Below, piece after piece: positions 35,640 to 45,028 of a stretch of DNA of 64,000 nucleotides. The number at the start of each line of letters is the position of its first letter. The first letter of the stretch is position 1. The DNA lies in the NCBI RefSeq assembly GCF_026015625.1, contig NZ_JAPDVG010000001.1, positions 2,776,001-2,840,000 on the forward strand, given 5' to 3'. This DNA is from Segatella copri. GTDB lineage: Bacteria > Bacteroidota > Bacteroidia > Bacteroidales > Bacteroidaceae. The translations under genes were made by a program, and so were the position numbers. The notes under the pieces were generated by a model, which worked only from the letters and a program-made list of their open reading frames with translations, was not told the origin of the DNA and searched no databases.

Positions 35640-38609
35640 TTACTTTACTGAGATTTTCCTTGTATGCTCCCCATTCTCGGAGATTGCCTTCACGACATAC
35701 ACACCCGATGCGGGAACCTTGAAGTCGGCCTGCTTGACGCTTTCGCCTGTCATTTGGCGTGACACTACCAGTTTGCCTGATACGTCAAACACCATCAATG
35801 TGGCTGCAGAAGGCTTGTCCTGTGTGAGTTTAGCCTCGTAGATGCCTGTCGTAGAACCGTTGCCATTGACAGTGAAATTCTCGTCTTCTCCAGAAATGAA
35901 GGAGTTGTCAGCCTGTCTGTCCGAGCTGCCCACATGGTTCTCCCTTGCCTGTGTTCCGTTAGGCATACTTGCATCACACTCGCTGCCGACATAGACGGTC
36001 ATCGTTGTCGTACACTTCTTGGGTGTTTCTATCTGCACGTTGCCCCTTGTGGTGAATGAGGTTACAGGCGTACCGTTTACGGTAAGATCTGTGATATGTG
36101 TCTCGCCCTTTCCGTACTTGATGCAGAACCGCCATGCACGAAGTGACCAGACATGTTCATGATGCACGGTCTGTCCGTTCAACTTGTATGTGACCTGCAT
36201 ATTGCGGACTGTAACACTGAGCACATCGCCCGGCTTGATGGTGACATATTTGGTTAGGCTTGTATATCCACCGGTTATGATATGCGCCTTGTCGCCCCGC
36301 ACGTCGAAGCCATATTGGGTGATCTCGTCCGTGAGGCTTGGCTCCAATCCCACACGGTAGTTTGATTTTGTATCGTTCACCGTCCATGAGATGTCGCCAG
36401 ACAGATAGGTCCTGGTGTCATGTGAGTATGAGGTGTAGAGAGCATTGCCAGTGGCATAAATCTCGTTGCCTCCACCTTGTGATACGGACAGCGCATAGGT
36501 GCCGGGGGCAAGATTCGTGATTCTATGCGTGTCACCGAAGAATGTTCCTCTGGCAATGGTTTCTCCTTTTACTTTTCCTGCAACGGTGTCAACGCTGAGC
36601 ACATAGGAATAGACTGGTGTACCGATGTTGATGCCGATGTCGATATACCCGTCATTGCGTGGAACTCCATTCTCGCAACTTGACGGCGTAGGAGTGGCAT
36701 CATAGGAAATGCCGTCATAATAGGCGAATGTGAACACATCGCTTCCGCTTCCGTCTGCATCCCATAGGATATTGCGGAATATGGTCTTGCCCCTTGTCAT
36801 ATCAGGCTTGGAGCATCTTATGTTGCTATTGCTGTTGATGTCGAAATCACCTTCACCGCTTGGGTCTATGAGCATGACGGTACGCTTGCGGCAATAGTTA
36901 GAGAATTCCTTGTTTGGCGTGAGGTCATAGCTCAACTCTGCCATATAACCGACATCGTCAATACCTCCAGTCCTCAAACCTGTCAGATTCAATGCGGCTT
37001 CTGTTCCTTCCGTTCGGATAATGCCTACGCTGGTATCTGTTTCTGCCGCATCCGAAAGGGATATGGTTCTTGTGGCACTTCCTATTCCGTCAACACGCAG
37101 ATAGATGTTTTTGCTTTCCTTGCGGATAGAGATGTCCGTTCCATCAACATCCGTGGCAATGTACGAATTTGATACAGTGCCATTGATGATTGGGTAAACA
37201 GTCCCTGCGTTGGAGATTCGGAAACCGTACTTGCAAGTATTACCGCTATTGCTTCCAAAGCCAACGTCAAAAGTCGGGTGACTTGTAGGACAGGTAAACT
37301 CCAATGCGCCGCCACCCTCAACAAAGGCAGGAGTAATGGCATAAGCCCCAGAAGCGGCTTCCTCTTGAATGATGTTGTCGGTAAAGCCATTCCTCGAAAC
37401 CTCAAATCCTTGTGCAGTCCATCTTGTCATTGTACTGTCAGACGTTGACGGCACATTGGTCTTGACCATCCATGTACGTTTCATGATGTGCCACAGGGAA
37501 TCTGTCGGGGATGTGTAGGTTGCAAGTGACGCATCATCATCACCCCAAAATGTATATCCCTTGTCTGGCATCGGATTGCCGCTTTCACGTCCCATAACAA
37601 GCAGACGTGAGGCAGATGAAAGACTATAAGGGTTGGCATCATAATAGGTGTCATTGTCCTGCAATGCCGCATAAGTCGGACTTTCCTCATACGAGGTAGC
37701 GGAAAGCGGTTGTAAAAGACTTCCTGCTATATCGTTTCCAACGGCTGTCACACGATGATGATAGGCTTGGTTCTCCGCCAAGTCCCAAATCAAGTTTCCT
37801 TCGCTGTCAAGATATGAGCCTTTGAGGGTGATGCCATACTTCACTGCCAAGTAACTTTCCACCTTCCTGCGCTCGTCAGGTGTCAGCATCCTGCTGAAAA
37901 CAATAAGCTCAGGGGCATATCCCCGGATGGAAGCATTACCGAAGAGCGAGGTCGGGAAATCCGTACCGAAACTGCCAGAGGTGGAAGGGGTTCCGATGAA
38001 TAATGTGGTGTTGGAGTTGTCTCCCCACAATGTTGTTGAAGGATTGCTTACCTTGAAGTAGGACACAACGCGCAGGGCGCTTTCCTTAAAACCGTTCTCG
38101 GACAAAGAATCACTTGATTGATAAAGCAGGTCTTCACCCGATGCTGAACCATAGTCCAGTGGTTCAACACCTCTACCCCTTACGGCTTTGTCCTTGCTCA
38201 GAATGGCTCCGTCACCCTTGCGGCCGTCAAGAGCATAGACAACCATATCCTTGCCGATGGTTGCCATTTCGGGGGCAAAGACACCAATGACGGTAGCCTG
38301 CGAGAGGTTGCCGTGTTTGAGTTTGGCACTCAGACTACGGAATCCGTCTGCGAGCCAGAGACTCGGATTGAAGTTGAAGTAATGGACTGAACTGTTCGGA
38401 AGAGTAAGTTCAGACTTGACGCCACGGCTGTCCAATAGCATCAGCCGTATGGAATCCCCAGAGAAATCCTGCCAACGGTAATAACCTTGCAGGTCTGAGT
38501 TCAATGGCGCAGTCTTGAACCACAGTTCGCTTCCGCTGACTCCTCCGGGCGTTTGCGCGAAACTGCCGAGAGCGAAGCCTAACAGTAACAAAGAAGTAAA
38601 CTTTCTCAT
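35640..38609 (-). CDS. T9SS-secreted surface protein with DUF8202/LamG-like region
   Basis: 989 aa. Signal peptide MRKFTSLLLLGFALGSFAQ, then a repeated-looking beta-rich region holding GYAPELIVFSRMLTPDERRKVESYLAVKYGITL, the hallmark of the concanavalin-like 'LamG / DUF8202' proteins of Bacteroidota. The C-terminal 70 residues (VFDVSGKLVVSRQMTG...SGVYVVKAISENGEHTRKISVK) are a type A T9SS sorting domain, so the protein is exported through the outer membrane and attached or released. It is the first gene of a three-gene operon with the SpvB/RHS protein; it may act as the surface partner or carrier for it. The pairing is seen, the function inferred. Confidence 0.85.
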   Translation of the reverse strand: MRKFTSLLLLGFALGSFAQTPGGVSGSELWFKTAPLNSDLQGYYRWQDFSGDSIRLMLLDSRGVKSELTLPNSSVHYFNFNPSLWLADGFRSLSAKLKHGNLSQATVIGVFAPEMATIGKDMVVYALDGRKGDGAILSKDKAVRGRGVEPLDYGSASGEDLLYQSSDSLSENGFKESALRVVSYFKVSNPSTTLWGDNSNTTLFIGTPSTSGSFGTDFPTSLFGNASIRGYAPELIVFSRMLTPDERRKVESYLAVKYGITLKGSYLDSEGNLIWDLAENQAYHHRVTAVGNDIAGSLLQPLSATSYEESPTYAALQDNDTYYDANPYSLSSASRLLVMGRESGNPMPDKGYTFWGDDDASLATYTSPTDSLWHIMKRTWMVKTNVPSTSDSTMTRWTAQGFEVSRNGFTDNIIQEEAASGAYAITPAFVEGGGALEFTCPTSHPTFDVGFGSNSGNTCKYGFRISNAGTVYPIINGTVSNSYIATDVDGTDISIRKESKNIYLRVDGIGSATRTISLSDAAETDTSVGIIRTEGTEAALNLTGLRTGGIDDVGYMAELSYDLTPNKEFSNYCRKRTVMLIDPSGEGDFDINSNSNIRCSKPDMTRGKTIFRNILWDADGSGSDVFTFAYYDGISYDATPTPSSCENGVPRNDGYIDIGINIGTPVYSYVLSVDTVAGKVKGETIARGTFFGDTHRITNLAPGTYALSVSQGGGNEIYATGNALYTSYSHDTRTYLSGDISWTVNDTKSNYRVGLEPSLTDEITQYGFDVRGDKAHIITGGYTSLTKYVTIKPGDVLSVTVRNMQVTYKLNGQTVHHEHVWSLRAWRFCIKYGKGETHITDLTVNGTPVTSFTTRGNVQIETPKKCTTTMTVYVGSECDASMPNGTQARENHVGSSDRQADNSFISGEDENFTVNGNGSTTGIYEAKLTQDKPSAATLMVFDVSGKLVVSRQMTGESVKQADFKVPASGVYVVKAISENGEHTRKISVK

Positions 38610-38785
38610 GCGCTGTCAATTTGGAGTGTTTGAAAAATATAGAAACGTATGCCTCTGCCGCGCAGGGAGAGACCAGTGAGAGAGAACGGACTGTTACTAC
38701 GGAGAAGAATTGTGATATAGGCTTGCTCCGTAAAGTCCTGTTGTCACGTGGCAGGCCAATAGGCTTTACCACCAAACTAATGCTG

Positions 38786-38793
38786 CAAATATA
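38786..38793 (-). promoter_or_regulatory. Likely -7 box for the T9SS/RHS operon
   Basis: TATATTTG on the minus strand; no clear TTTG at the right distance. It predicts a long leader of about 170 nt before the ATG at 38609. Confidence 0.45.
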
Positions 38794-38829
38794 CAAAAAT
38801 AATCTTAATAAACGGATATAATCTTTAAG

Positions 38830-39219
38830 AAATTTGCAGATTTGGTGTTTTTTTCTTATGATTTCGGTCAATTTTGCAGAAATCTTTTACATCTGTTGTA
38901 TGTACTGGAGTTAGTTTGGCAAAAAATCACAAATGGTCACGGCTTCACTTTCTTATATAAGAATGTAAATCATGGTTTGAAACTGTACACACTCGGAGTA
39001 CAAACGAAAACAATATATGCTTGTGTCGGAAAGGTATATATGAGCTGATGGTAGAGTCGTCATCAACAACAATGGCCCTGATTTGATAAACTCAGCAGGA
39101 ATACTTGCTATTCATTTTTTATGATGGGGTTATGTTCACAAGTTTGAGATTTCATGTAAAAAAGTCCTAATTTCTATGTTTCTCTTCTTGCAAATTATGG
39201 GATATTAAGAAAAATATCG
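38830..39219. other. Non-coding DNA at the right edge of the accessory region
   Basis: About 390 bp, A+T-rich, without a credible ORF; short frames here lack codon preference and homology. No direct repeat matching the left end of the element was found by eye, so the attachment site is not located. Confidence 0.5.
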
Positions 39220-39330
39220 TATCTTTGTCCCCGAATTGAGGCGTTCTTTGCATATTGCAAAATACAGAAACGAGCAGAAGTCCGCTCGTTTCCATATTGT
39301 TACCTATATAATATAGGCAAACGCCCAACT
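39220..39330 (+). ncRNA. Candidate 6S-like rod-shaped RNA
   Basis: TATCTTTG (39220-39227) is a -7 box. The RNA from about 39233 folds as a rod: GGCGTT (39240-39245) with AACGCC (39320-39325), and apical GAAACGAGC (39267-39275) with GCTCGTTTC (39284-39292). The middle forms an asymmetric bubble (21 nt against 27 nt) whose 3' side holds its own hairpin, CCTATA-TAA-TATAGG. That closing-stem / open bubble / apical-stem layout is that of 6S RNA; a 6S-Flavo family exists in Bacteroidota. No covariance evidence is available here. Confidence 0.4.
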
Positions 39331-39430
39331 TCTTGATTTTCAATCAAAGTCCAATTTAGAGCGAGTTAGATTTTTTAACACAATTTGCTCCAAATGCCTG
39401 CTGAATTTCGGGCCTTATCACACGCTCAAA

Positions 39431-39462
39431 TTTGGCGGTTACAGAAGATAGTCGTATTTTTG
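39431..39462 (+). promoter_or_regulatory. Promoter of the DUF3987 gene
   Basis: TTTG (39431-39434), 20-bp spacer, TATTTTTG (39455-39462). Leader of about 45 nt to the ATG at 39514. Confidence 0.78.
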
Positions 39463-39513
39463 CCCCCGTTTACCGGATATTCCGACAAGCTAACTTTTAA
39501 ACATTAAATAATT

Positions 39514-40812
39514 ATGGAGAATGAAAATTTAAGAAACATAGAGAACCTTTTAGCCGCTAAGGCAAGTACACAGCCTCTTTACGAATTCCCAGTAGACCAG
39601 CTTCCACTCGGACTCCGCGACTCGCTCTCTGGCGTAGCCGCAGAGGCACGCGTGCCTGCCCTCTTCTCAGCCCTCCCTATTGCCGCAACCTACGCAGACC
39701 GTCTGAAGGCGAAGTATTGCGACGGCAGCGATACTCCGATGGCACTCATGTCTATCATCATCGGCGAGCAGGCATCGGGTAAGGGCGTATGCCGCCGCAT
39801 CGAGAACATCTGGGCGAAGAAGATGGATAAGGACGATGAGAAACCTCGTGAGGATGAAGCCTGGTACCAGCAGCACAAGGGCAAGAAGGGTGTAGTGGAT
39901 CCAAAACCTTGCATCCGTCACATTGGCGATACAATCTCGAAGTCGGCTCTGATGCGTCGTCAGCTCTGTGCTGACGGCCACACCATGTATATGTTCAGCG
40001 AGGAGCTCGGTTCGATGAAGAGCGTATGGAAGGTGTTCGGCGACTACTTCCGTAAGGCGTTCGACCAGAGCGAGGTGGGTCAAGACTACATCACAGCCAC
40101 CAGCGGCGTAACCCACGCCCAGCTCAACTTCTCCGGCTGCTGCACCCAGAACATCTTCCAGAAGTTCTTCACCGATGATAACATCGAGGACGGATCTTCT
40201 TCAAGAATGATGCTCGCCAAGATGCCCGATACCTCCTTCGCACCCCTCAGTCAGCACCACGGCTACACCAAAGAGGAGCAGGCCAACATCCTCAAGGCAG
40301 TAACTCTCCTTGAACGTAGTCACGGCGTGATGGAGCTGCCCCGTATGTGCAAGGAGTTCTGCCAGTGGCTCGAAGCGAAGAGACAGCTCGCCCTGGCGAA
40401 TGCCGACCGTGTGATGGATGTATATCGTCGCCGTTCCGCCGTCATCGGCTTCCGTTGTGGCGTCATCTTCCACATCCTGGAACAGACCGGAGAGGAGACA
40501 GATGCCTGCATCCGTTTTGCCAAGGCTGTGGCCGACTACGTGCTCGCCATGCAGATGGAGATGTTTGGCTTGCGTCTCGACAAGCAGCAGCAGGACAACG
40601 AGGCTATCCCAGTCTATAAGTCTCGAAACACCCTGCTCTTCGCCCAGCTCCCGGAGCAGTTCACCCTCTTCGATGCCAGCCGTGAGCGTGGCGACGGAGC
40701 CAGCCGTGAAACCATCCGTAAGATGATAAGCCGTTGGACCAAGCGTGGTCTCTGCAAGAAGCTGAAAGGTGGCGACACCGAGATCTGGCAGAAGCTTACC
40801 CTCTCGGCATAA
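39514..40812 (+). CDS. DUF3987 (YfjI-like) primase/helicase-type protein
   Basis: 432 aa, cytoplasmic. Resembles DUF3987, found C-terminal to VirE/primase domains in Bacteroidota: IIIGEQASGKGVCRRIENIW is a P-loop-like segment (GxxxxGKG), followed by HTMYMFSEELGSMKS (Walker-B-like acidic pair) and FSGCCTQNIFQKFF. The C-terminus (SRETIRKMISRWTKRGLCKKL) looks like a winged helix. Standalone copies occur without a primase domain, as here. Probable ATP-dependent DNA-processing protein, perhaps linked to mobile DNA, but no partner is next to it. Ends at a strong terminator. Confidence 0.75.
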   Translation: MENENLRNIENLLAAKASTQPLYEFPVDQLPLGLRDSLSGVAAEARVPALFSALPIAATYADRLKAKYCDGSDTPMALMSIIIGEQASGKGVCRRIENIWAKKMDKDDEKPREDEAWYQQHKGKKGVVDPKPCIRHIGDTISKSALMRRQLCADGHTMYMFSEELGSMKSVWKVFGDYFRKAFDQSEVGQDYITATSGVTHAQLNFSGCCTQNIFQKFFTDDNIEDGSSSRMMLAKMPDTSFAPLSQHHGYTKEEQANILKAVTLLERSHGVMELPRMCKEFCQWLEAKRQLALANADRVMDVYRRRSAVIGFRCGVIFHILEQTGEETDACIRFAKAVADYVLAMQMEMFGLRLDKQQQDNEAIPVYKSRNTLLFAQLPEQFTLFDASRERGDGASRETIRKMISRWTKRGLCKKLKGGDTEIWQKLTLSA

Positions 40813-40838
40813 AGCATCTTGAATCTCCTGAAACAATT

Positions 40839-40875
40839 AATCCCCCATCACGCAGCCATAGCGTGGTGGGGGATT
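40839..40875 (+). terminator. Terminator of the DUF3987 gene
   Basis: 14-bp stem (AATCCCCCATCACG against CGTGGTGGGGGATT, one G-T wobble), 9-nt loop, 26 bp after the stop codon. Confidence 0.75.
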
Positions 40876-40956
40876 ACTATTTCTGCTAATATCGTATTTA
40901 ATTGCTGATGGCAACCGATACAATAGAAATAAAAGAATATTACAATATCAAAAAAA

Positions 40957-40988
40957 TATACCCTAGGGTATAATACCTTTGGGTATAA
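40957..40988. repeat. Adjacent TATACC...GGTATA palindromes
   Basis: A perfect 16-bp palindrome TATACCCTAGGGTATA (40957-40972) followed directly by ATACC-TTT-GGGTAT. The surrounding 220-bp gap (40880-41104) is otherwise featureless. Possibly a regulator site or a weak terminator for the convergent genes. Confidence 0.45.
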
Positions 40989-41104
40989 TTTTATAACTTC
41001 ATAGAGAATCAGCACATTAAGCCTCAAATCAATATACCTTCCATATATAATTCGATCGTCAAGAACCAAGAACAGAAGACGAAAGAAATCTGACAAGCCC
41101 TATT

Positions 41105-43066
41105 TTATTGCTGATGTCGCTCGATATATTCAGCAGCCTGGATATTCGAGAACACATAGTTCTTCAAATCCTGGAACTTAGACTCCTGCTTGGTTTCCTT
41201 CAGATTGCCATTCGGCAACACATCATAGCAGAAACTGCGGTTCATCGACGGATTATAGACGAAGCAACGCTGATGGTCTCTTGCCACAATCTGGTTATCT
41301 GCCGAATAGAATACCATCGGGCGCTGCAGCTTCAGCAGATCCACGCCGAAGCCCTCGTACTCATAATTCAGATTCATCAAGCCGAAAAGCGTAGGCATCA
41401 CATCCACCTGCATGCCCAAGCCCGCATACTGCTGCTGCGGAACACCAGGACCAAAGATGATGAGCGGAATATGGTTGTAAGACTGAGGCAACTCGCCCTC
41501 GCTCTTACCCACCAGCTTGCCATGGTCTGCCTGAATCACGAATATCGTGTTCTTATACCAAGGCTCCCGGCTTGCCTTCTTCAGAAAGTCGCCTATCGCC
41601 CAGTCGGCATACTCCACAATCTGTGTTTCCTTCTCCTTGGTCTTCGGCTTGAAGAAATCAGGAATGATATATGGCGGATGATTGCTCACGGTGAAGATGG
41701 TAGCCATGAAAGGCTTGCCCGTCTTCGCCTTCTGGTTGATGGTGTTGAGGGCGTAGCCCATCTCGAAATGGTCGCTCACACCAAAACTGTTCACCACCTC
41801 GCTCTTAGGATAGTTCTCCTGAGAGAAGATGTCATCGTAGCCATTGGTCTGGAAGAAAGCCTTCATGTTGTCATACTGTGCCTCGTGGGTCATGAAGAAC
41901 ATGTTCTCGTAGCCATACTTCTTCAACACCGTGGCGATACCCTTGCGGCGTGGAGTTACCGTTCCCTTCATCAGGTTTCGGAACATGAGAGCAGGGAAGC
42001 TGTAGAGCGTAGCCGTCATGCCATGGTTGGTATGGATGCCGGCACTATAAAAGTGGGTGAACGCCAGGGAATGATGATAGAGCGAATCGAGCGTTGGGGT
42101 GAGCGGCTGCTGATTGCCGAATGTTCCCAACAGGTTTGCCGACATCGACTCCATCAGTATCACCACCACGTTAGGATGATTCTTCTTCGCAGGAGATTGC
42201 CCCATCTTCATCATCAGGGAATCGTTCACCACCTCACGCTTCAGAATATTCGTGCTATCCACCTTTCCCGTGATACCCAGCCACTGGCGGGTATTCGTGA
42301 TAGCCTCAGCGTATGGCATGAGATGCAACTCCTTGTTCTCCTTGCGCATATCGTCGAGCGCCGAAGTAAGGAGATTGAATGCCGGATTGATGCCGAGCTG
42401 GTTGAGAAAAGAATCCTCGCAATAGTAAGCCTGGCTCACCTTGATAGGGTTATAGCCCATTCTGCCACGGATGCCGAAGAGACAGGCACCTATCATCACA
42501 GCAGAAATAAGGAAACGGCTGACTACCTGCACCAGGTGCATATTGTCCTTAGGCAGAAGGAAGAGCCCCTCGAAGTAGCGGCGCAGACGGACGAGCGCAT
42601 AGATAAACGCCCCCGTAAACACGAAATAGAGGGCGATATAGAGCCAGTAGGAAGACTCCTGCAAGAGCATACCCGATGTGGTGGCAACATAGCCGAACCA
42701 CCCGAATATGCTGGAATTGATGTTCTTGAAGAAATACTGGAAATAAGGGGTATTGGCTGCCGAAGGCATGAAGGCGATGGCAAACCATGCCGCATACCAG
42801 ATGTTGATGCCACGCAGCAAACGGCGATGACACCACCCCAGGCTAGCTGCTATCAGGAGCACAGCCACAGGCAATACCGAAATATAACAAGCTATGACAT
42901 TGTCAAACCATACACCCTTGACAAACGCCATTACCCTACTTGCCTCTGCATCTACAATCATGCCATGCAGGGCGATGAATTCTACCAATCTGAACAGAGT
43001 CATCACCAGCAATGCCAATACATGCACCGAAAGGAGATACCCAAAAGCCTTAAAATATCGTTTCAT
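41105..43066 (-). CDS. LTA synthase-like sulfatase-fold membrane enzyme
   Basis: 653 aa. Five N-terminal transmembrane helices (about 1-210) and a periplasmic alkaline-phosphatase/sulfatase-fold domain (about 290-600), the LtaS/MdoB/EptA-like layout. Key segments: VVVILMESMSANLLG (metal-binding Glu), HTNHGMTATLYSFP (nucleophile Thr), MFFMTHEAQYDNM, and VIQADHGKLVGK (metal-binding Asp-His). It should transfer or hydrolyse phosphoglycerol or phosphoethanolamine from a phospholipid onto a surface glycan. Together with the CDP-glycerol-type genes at 6-9.6 kb this suggests glycerophosphate chemistry on this cell's envelope. Family level is solid; substrate is open. Confidence 0.85.
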   Translation of the reverse strand: MKRYFKAFGYLLSVHVLALLVMTLFRLVEFIALHGMIVDAEASRVMAFVKGVWFDNVIACYISVLPVAVLLIAASLGWCHRRLLRGINIWYAAWFAIAFMPSAANTPYFQYFFKNINSSIFGWFGYVATTSGMLLQESSYWLYIALYFVFTGAFIYALVRLRRYFEGLFLLPKDNMHLVQVVSRFLISAVMIGACLFGIRGRMGYNPIKVSQAYYCEDSFLNQLGINPAFNLLTSALDDMRKENKELHLMPYAEAITNTRQWLGITGKVDSTNILKREVVNDSLMMKMGQSPAKKNHPNVVVILMESMSANLLGTFGNQQPLTPTLDSLYHHSLAFTHFYSAGIHTNHGMTATLYSFPALMFRNLMKGTVTPRRKGIATVLKKYGYENMFFMTHEAQYDNMKAFFQTNGYDDIFSQENYPKSEVVNSFGVSDHFEMGYALNTINQKAKTGKPFMATIFTVSNHPPYIIPDFFKPKTKEKETQIVEYADWAIGDFLKKASREPWYKNTIFVIQADHGKLVGKSEGELPQSYNHIPLIIFGPGVPQQQYAGLGMQVDVMPTLFGLMNLNYEYEGFGVDLLKLQRPMVFYSADNQIVARDHQRCFVYNPSMNRSFCYDVLPNGNLKETKQESKFQDLKNYVFSNIQAAEYIERHQQ

Positions 43067-43165
43067 TTTTATTCTACTTTAGAAATCGGGTGCAAAGTTA
43101 ATAATTATATCCTAATAAAAGCAAAATTTCTAGCCTTATTCTGTCTATAAACAAATAATTATATG

Positions 43166-43173
43166 TAACTTTG
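43166..43173 (+). promoter_or_regulatory. -7 box of the GT39 gene
   Basis: TAACTTTG about 35 bp before the ATG at 43208; the -33 element is weak. Divergent from the LTA-synthase-like gene. Confidence 0.55.
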
Positions 43174-43207
43174 CAGCCAAAATAACAAAACAAGACTTCG
43201 ATAAGAC

Positions 43208-44914
43208 ATGAACATCAAGTACAACAAAGCCCTATGGCTCATCATTATCCTGGCTATCGTGATGATGATTCCATTCCTCGGACTCACAAATTTCAATACC
43301 AAGGGAGAGCCGCGCGAAGCGGTGGTTGCCTACACCATGCTGGAACATGGCAACTGGATTCTGCCTATCAACAACGGAGGTGATATCCCTTACAAACCGC
43401 CATTCTTCCACTGGTGCATCGCCTTCTTCAGCCTCTTCATCGGCCATGTGAATGAGTACACCTCACGTCTTCCATCCGCCGTATCGCTGGTATTGATGAC
43501 CATTGGCGGCTTCGTATTCTATGCCAAGCGCAAGAACGCCCCAACCAGTCTCATCGCAGCCATCCTCACGCTCACCGCCTTCGAGGTGCACCGTGCGGGT
43601 ATGAACTGCCGTGTAGATATGGTGAACACCGCCTTTATGGTGGGAGCCATGTATCTGCTCTACCGCTGGTGGGAGAAAGGAAAGCACCAGTTGCCTTGGC
43701 TCGCTATCCTCTGCATGAGTGGCGCTACGCTTACCAAAGGTCCTGTGGGCATCATTCTGCCTTGCTTTGTGATGGGCGTATTCATGCTTACCCAACGTGA
43801 GAACTTCTGGGGCATCGTATGGCGCATGGCTCTAACCGCCCTGCTCTCGCTCGTTATTCCTTTCTGCTGGTATTATGCAGCCTATCTGCAAGGCGGCGAT
43901 GAGTTTCTGCGCCTGGTGAAGGAAGAGAACATCGACCGATTCATGGGCAAGATGGCATACGAATCGCACGAGAACCCAGCGTGGTACAACCTTCTCACGC
44001 TCATCACGGGCTGGTTGCCTTACACCTTATTATTATTGTTCTCGCTCTTCATTCTGCCATGGAAGAAGTTCTCGAAGACCCGTTTCCTTGAGAATGCGAA
44101 GAAGGCTACTCCGCTGCAGGTGTTCACCTGGCTCGCCTTCCTCCTGGTACTCTTCTTCTACTGCATCCCAAAGAGCAAGCGCAGCGTTTATCTGCTGCCA
44201 TGCTATCCGTTCATGGCCTATCTCATCGCCGAATACATCGTTTGGATGATGAAGGAGAAGATGGGAGCCTTGAAGGTTTATGCCGGGGCGATTGCTTCGA
44301 TAACCCTGATTCTCAATATCGCCCTGCTGGTGGTAAAAAAAGGATGGGTGCCAGAAAGCATCTTCCACGGCAAGCATGCCATAGACAATATCGCCATGCT
44401 CCATGCGCTCGAAAACAACGATTTGCTCATCCCATGCAGCATCTTTATGGTTATCACTTTGGGGGGAGTTTACCTCATCTTCCGAGCACTCAAGAAGAAG
44501 AATCCAGGCAATATTGTTTCATATACCCTTGCCACCATCGTGGGTCTCTTCCTGATGCTCGACTCCAGTCTGCAGCCACCTGTGCTCAACACGAAGACCG
44601 ATAAGCATCTGGCGCCAGTTATCGAGAAGAAGTTTGATACCAGCAAACTCTATTCTTATATGTCGGTAGATATGCTGCATTTCTTCAGCCTCAACTTCTA
44701 TCTGGGCGATAAGATCCAGCAGTTTGACAAGGTATTGCCACAGGATGGCGTGCTGATAATTCCGGAAGAAGACATGCCTGATTTCCTTGAGAAATTCGGC
44801 AAGGACTATACCTTCCAGAAGGTTTGGGAAGTAAGAAAGACGGTAGAATGGCACAACAAGGTAGGTTTCTACCGATTCGTGAAGACTAGTGCCAATATTG
44901 CACTTAACAAATGA
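43208..44914 (+). CDS. GT39/ArnT-like glycosyltransferase
   Basis: 568-aa polytopic protein of the dolichyl-phosphate-mannose-protein mannosyltransferase / ArnT (GT-C) family. First loop NTKGEPREAVVAYTML carries the 'GE.R' acidic motif, then YKPPFFHWC and RLPSAVS (PMT_2 signatures), 11-12 predicted helices. Such enzymes use a polyprenyl-phosphate sugar at the periplasmic face to glycosylate lipid A or other acceptors. The convergent GtrB/DPM-like GT2 (45029-45958) is the natural maker of that donor, as in ArnC-ArnT or GtrB pairs. Confidence 0.87.
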   Translation: MNIKYNKALWLIIILAIVMMIPFLGLTNFNTKGEPREAVVAYTMLEHGNWILPINNGGDIPYKPPFFHWCIAFFSLFIGHVNEYTSRLPSAVSLVLMTIGGFVFYAKRKNAPTSLIAAILTLTAFEVHRAGMNCRVDMVNTAFMVGAMYLLYRWWEKGKHQLPWLAILCMSGATLTKGPVGIILPCFVMGVFMLTQRENFWGIVWRMALTALLSLVIPFCWYYAAYLQGGDEFLRLVKEENIDRFMGKMAYESHENPAWYNLLTLITGWLPYTLLLLFSLFILPWKKFSKTRFLENAKKATPLQVFTWLAFLLVLFFYCIPKSKRSVYLLPCYPFMAYLIAEYIVWMMKEKMGALKVYAGAIASITLILNIALLVVKKGWVPESIFHGKHAIDNIAMLHALENNDLLIPCSIFMVITLGGVYLIFRALKKKNPGNIVSYTLATIVGLFLMLDSSLQPPVLNTKTDKHLAPVIEKKFDTSKLYSYMSVDMLHFFSLNFYLGDKIQQFDKVLPQDGVLIIPEEDMPDFLEKFGKDYTFQKVWEVRKTVEWHNKVGFYRFVKTSANIALNK

Positions 44915-44937
44915 GTAGTGATTAATTATTAGTGATT

Positions 44938-44988
44938 AGATACAAAAATAGCATCGGGATTATAAGTACCGATGCTATTTTTGTATCT
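44938..44988. terminator. Bidirectional terminator
   Basis: Perfect 20-bp stem (44938-44957 against 44969-44988) with A/T tracts inside both arms and an 11-nt loop. Serves the convergent GT39 and GT2 genes. Confidence 0.88.
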
Positions 44989-45028
44989 ATCAAATTGATA
45001 TTCTTCTTATTTTCTTTCTTCGATAAGA

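Noticed and set aside
41108-43150. 680-codon frame on the + strand opposite the LTA-synthase-like gene
   Set aside because: Antisense to a clear sulfatase-fold protein with motifs; its translation is rich in His, Arg and Leu, as antisense frames usually are.
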